The translations under genes were made by a program, and so were the position numbers. A DNA stretch of 6,110 bases, from positions 1-6,110 of the forward strand of contig BOBG01000121.1 of the NCBI GenBank assembly GCA_026002265.1. Direction: 5' to 3'. Shown piece after piece: positions 4,769 to 6,110 of this stretch (its first letter is position 1; each line of letters starts with the position of its first letter). The stretch comes from Spirochaetia bacterium (GTDB lineage Bacteria; Spirochaetota; Spirochaetia; Treponematales; Breznakiellaceae). Below the pieces are notes generated by a model. It was not told the DNA's origin, did not search any database, and saw only the letters and a program-made list of their open reading frames with translations.

Positions 4769-6110
4769 TATAGTTTTAATGGAGGTGTATCTCTATTAAA
4801 AATAGGTTTATTGGAGATTGGAGCAAATGCCTTTGAACAATGTGGTCTCACGTTTATTATAATACTGGATGGTGTAACAAATATTGGTGATGGGGCCTTT
4901 TGGTGGTGTAGTGGACTGACACCGGTTACGATTCCGGGCAACGTAACGAGTATTGAGGGAGAGACTTTTGACATGTGTAGAGAACTGACATCGGTTACGA
5001 TACCAGATGGTGTGACAAATATTGATGATGAGGCTTTTTCCAGGTGTAGCGGACTGACATCGGTTACGATTCCAGATGGTGTGACAAGTATTGGTGATAG
5101 GGCTTTTTCCGGGTGTAGCGGACTGACATCGGTTACGATTCCAGATGGTGTGACAAGTATTGGTGATAGGGCTTTTTCCGGGTGTAGTAGTCTCACTTCT
5201 ATTAACATTCCTACCGGGGTAACGAGTATTGGAGAATGGGCTTTTTCCAGGTGTAGTAGTCTCACTTCTATTAACATTCCTGATGGGGTAACGAGTATTG
5301 GGAAAGGGGCTTTTTCCAGGTGTAGTAGTCTCACTTCTATTAACATTCCTGATGGGGTAACGAGTATTGGGAAAGGGGCTTTTTCTGGATGTAACAGACT
5401 GACATCGGTTACGATTCCGGCTGGGGTAATGAGTATTGAAAATCAGGTTTTTTATGGATGTAGTGGACTGACGAGTCTTGTGATTCCGGCTGGTGTAACG
5501 AGTATTGGGGATGGTGCTTTTTACGGGTGTAGCGGACTGACATCGGTTACGATTCCGGAAAGTGTAACAAGTATTGGGGGTGGTGCTTTTGACGGGTGTA
5601 GCGGACTGACGAGTCTTGTGATTCCGGCTGGTGTAGCGAGTATTGGGGATGGTGCTTTTGACGGGTGTAGCGGACTGACATCGGTTACGATTCCGGAAAG
5701 TGTAACGAGTATTGGGGATGGTGCTTTTGACGGGTGTAGTGGACTGGCATCGGTTACGATTCCGGGAAGTGTAACGAATATTGGGGATGAGGCTTTTTCC
5801 GGGTGTAGCGGACTGACTACAGTTACGATACCTGATGGTGTAACGAGTATTGGGGATGGTGCTTTTTACGGGTGTAGCGGACTGACATCGGTTACGATTC
5901 CGGGAAGTGTAACGAGTATTGGGGATTGGGTTTTTTACGGTTGTAGTGGACTGACATCGGTTACGATTCCGGAAAGTGTAACAAGTATTGGGGGTTGTGC
6001 TTTTTCCGGTTGTAGCGGGCTGACTACAGTTACGATACCTGATGGTGTAACGAGTATTGGGGGTTATGCTTTTTACGGTTGTAACGGACTGACTACAGTT
6101 ACGATACCTG
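4751..6110 (+). CDS. BspA/TpLRR-type leucine-rich repeat protein (3' end outside window, start uncertain)
   Basis: The frame is open from 4709 to the right edge and consists almost entirely of 23-residue leucine-rich repeats of the LRR_5 (BspA/TpLRR) family, known in treponemes and other host-associated bacteria as surface proteins that bind host matrix or other bacteria. One degenerate repeat (4778-4846, with 'EIGANAFEQC') precedes 18 full repeats from 4847 to 6088 and a partial one at 6089. The only in-frame ATG upstream is 4751, inside the last unit of the palindrome array, with no Shine-Dalgarno site; GTG at 4712 is the alternative, after the TGA at 4706. A GGAGGTG motif at 4781-4787 has no well-placed start in this frame (next candidate TTG 4811). 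There is no signal peptide or lipobox, which surface members of the family normally carry. The gene may be 5'-truncated and silent, may lack a signal, or may start unconventionally. No stop or frameshift interrupts the repeats. Confidence 0.75.
   Translation, partial: MIVGKIYSFNGGVSLLKIGLLEIGANAFEQCGLTFIIILDGVTNIGDGAFWWCSGLTPVTIPGNVTSIEGETFDMCRELTSVTIPDGVTNIDDEAFSRCSGLTSVTIPDGVTSIGDRAFSGCSGLTSVTIPDGVTSIGDRAFSGCSSLTSINIPTGVTSIGEWAFSRCSSLTSINIPDGVTSIGKGAFSRCSSLTSINIPDGVTSIGKGAFSGCNRLTSVTIPAGVMSIENQVFYGCSGLTSLVIPAGVTSIGDGAFYGCSGLTSVTIPESVTSIGGGAFDGCSGLTSLVIPAGVASIGDGAFDGCSGLTSVTIPESVTSIGDGAFDGCSGLASVTIPGSVTNIGDEAFSGCSGLTTVTIPDGVTSIGDGAFYGCSGLTSVTIPGSVTSIGDWVFYGCSGLTSVTIPESVTSIGGCAFSGCSGLTTVTIPDGVTSIGGYAFYGCNGLTTVTIP
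4847..6110 (+). repeat. 69-bp tandem repeats encoding 23-residue leucine-rich repeats
   Basis: Repeat starts fall every 69 bp without any slip: 4847, 4916, 4985, 5054, 5123, 5192, 5261, 5330, 5399, 5468, 5537, 5606, 5675, 5744, 5813, 5882, 5951, 6020 and 6089. The consensus residue pattern is LTSVTIP (1-7), two variable residues, VTSIG (10-14), two variable, AF (17-18), two variable, C (21), then SG or SS. DNA identity between some units is very high: 5054-5118 equals 5123-5187 over 65 bases, and 5261-5316 equals 5330-5385 over 56. Subfamilies are visible: 'SINIP' in units at 5192, 5261 and 5330; 'SLVIP' at 5468 and 5606; 'TTVTIP' at 5813, 6020 and 6089. Confidence 0.95.
5468..5743 (+). repeat. 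138-bp higher-order duplication of two leucine-rich repeats
   Basis: Bases 5468-5605 and 5606-5743 are two copies of a two-repeat block (an 'LVIPAG' unit followed by a 'VTIPES' unit). By hand comparison they differ at 5 of 138 positions, three of which change the residue (T to A, Y to D, G to D) and two of which are silent. This indicates a recent duplication of a pair of repeats within the gene. Confidence 0.85.

Noticed and set aside
4779..4799. Short frame ATG-GAG-GTG at 4779 as an alternative start
   Set aside because: It is out of frame with the repeats and reaches TAA after six codons.
4732..5346. 204-codon open frame on the - strand
   Set aside because: It is the antisense reading of the 69-bp repeats, which by composition have few stops in that frame. 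Its 23-residue periodicity is inherited from the + strand repeats.
4625..6110. Shared origin of the 23-bp palindrome unit and the 69-bp (3 x 23) leucine-rich repeat
   Set aside because: The period relation is striking, but hand alignment of the palindrome unit to any third of the 69-bp repeat shows no similarity. Most likely coincidence.

Overview
The window looks like part of a host-associated spirochaete chromosome, most probably an oral-type Treponema. The case rests on family content rather than any single marker: a BspA/TpLRR-type leucine-rich repeat protein, an HU-like/DUF4469 protein of the kind found in Treponema and Bacteroidetes, a LivJ-type binding protein with a short 'VFANGG' signal peptide, and moderate G+C. 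The genus is an inference, not a proof.

Layout, all genes on the + strand. (1) 1-1436: a CreD-family inner-membrane protein whose 5' end lies outside the window. (2) 1505-2665: a periplasmic branched-chain amino acid (LivJ/LivK type) binding protein, with a GTG start set by a perfect AAGGAGGT ribosome site. (3) 2666-2901: a 236-bp non-coding spacer packed with inverted repeats that resembles a dispersed extragenic palindrome; a 69-codon open frame inside it is probably not a gene. (4) 2902-3795: the LivH-type permease. (5) 3880-4620: an HU-like plus DUF4469 protein. (6) about 4621-4768: an array of palindromes with an exact 23-bp period, directly after that stop codon. (7) about 4751-6110: an open frame of 69-bp/23-residue leucine-rich repeats, still open at the right edge, whose only in-frame ATG lies in the last palindromic unit.

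How the parts work together: LivJ and LivH are the binding protein and one of the two permeases of a high-affinity branched-chain amino acid ABC importer. The second permease (LivM) and the ATPases (LivG, LivF) do not follow, so the transporter is either split across the genome or this locus was rearranged downstream of livH. CreD and the DUF4469 protein have no clear functional link to the transporter. The right third (palindrome array plus near-identical repeats) looks like rapidly evolving accessory DNA.

Most worth a second look: the 23-bp palindrome array and its junction with the leucine-rich repeat frame, the repeat-rich spacer splitting livJ from livH, and repeat-to-repeat diversification limited to a few codon columns. 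No complete new system can be demonstrated from this window alone.
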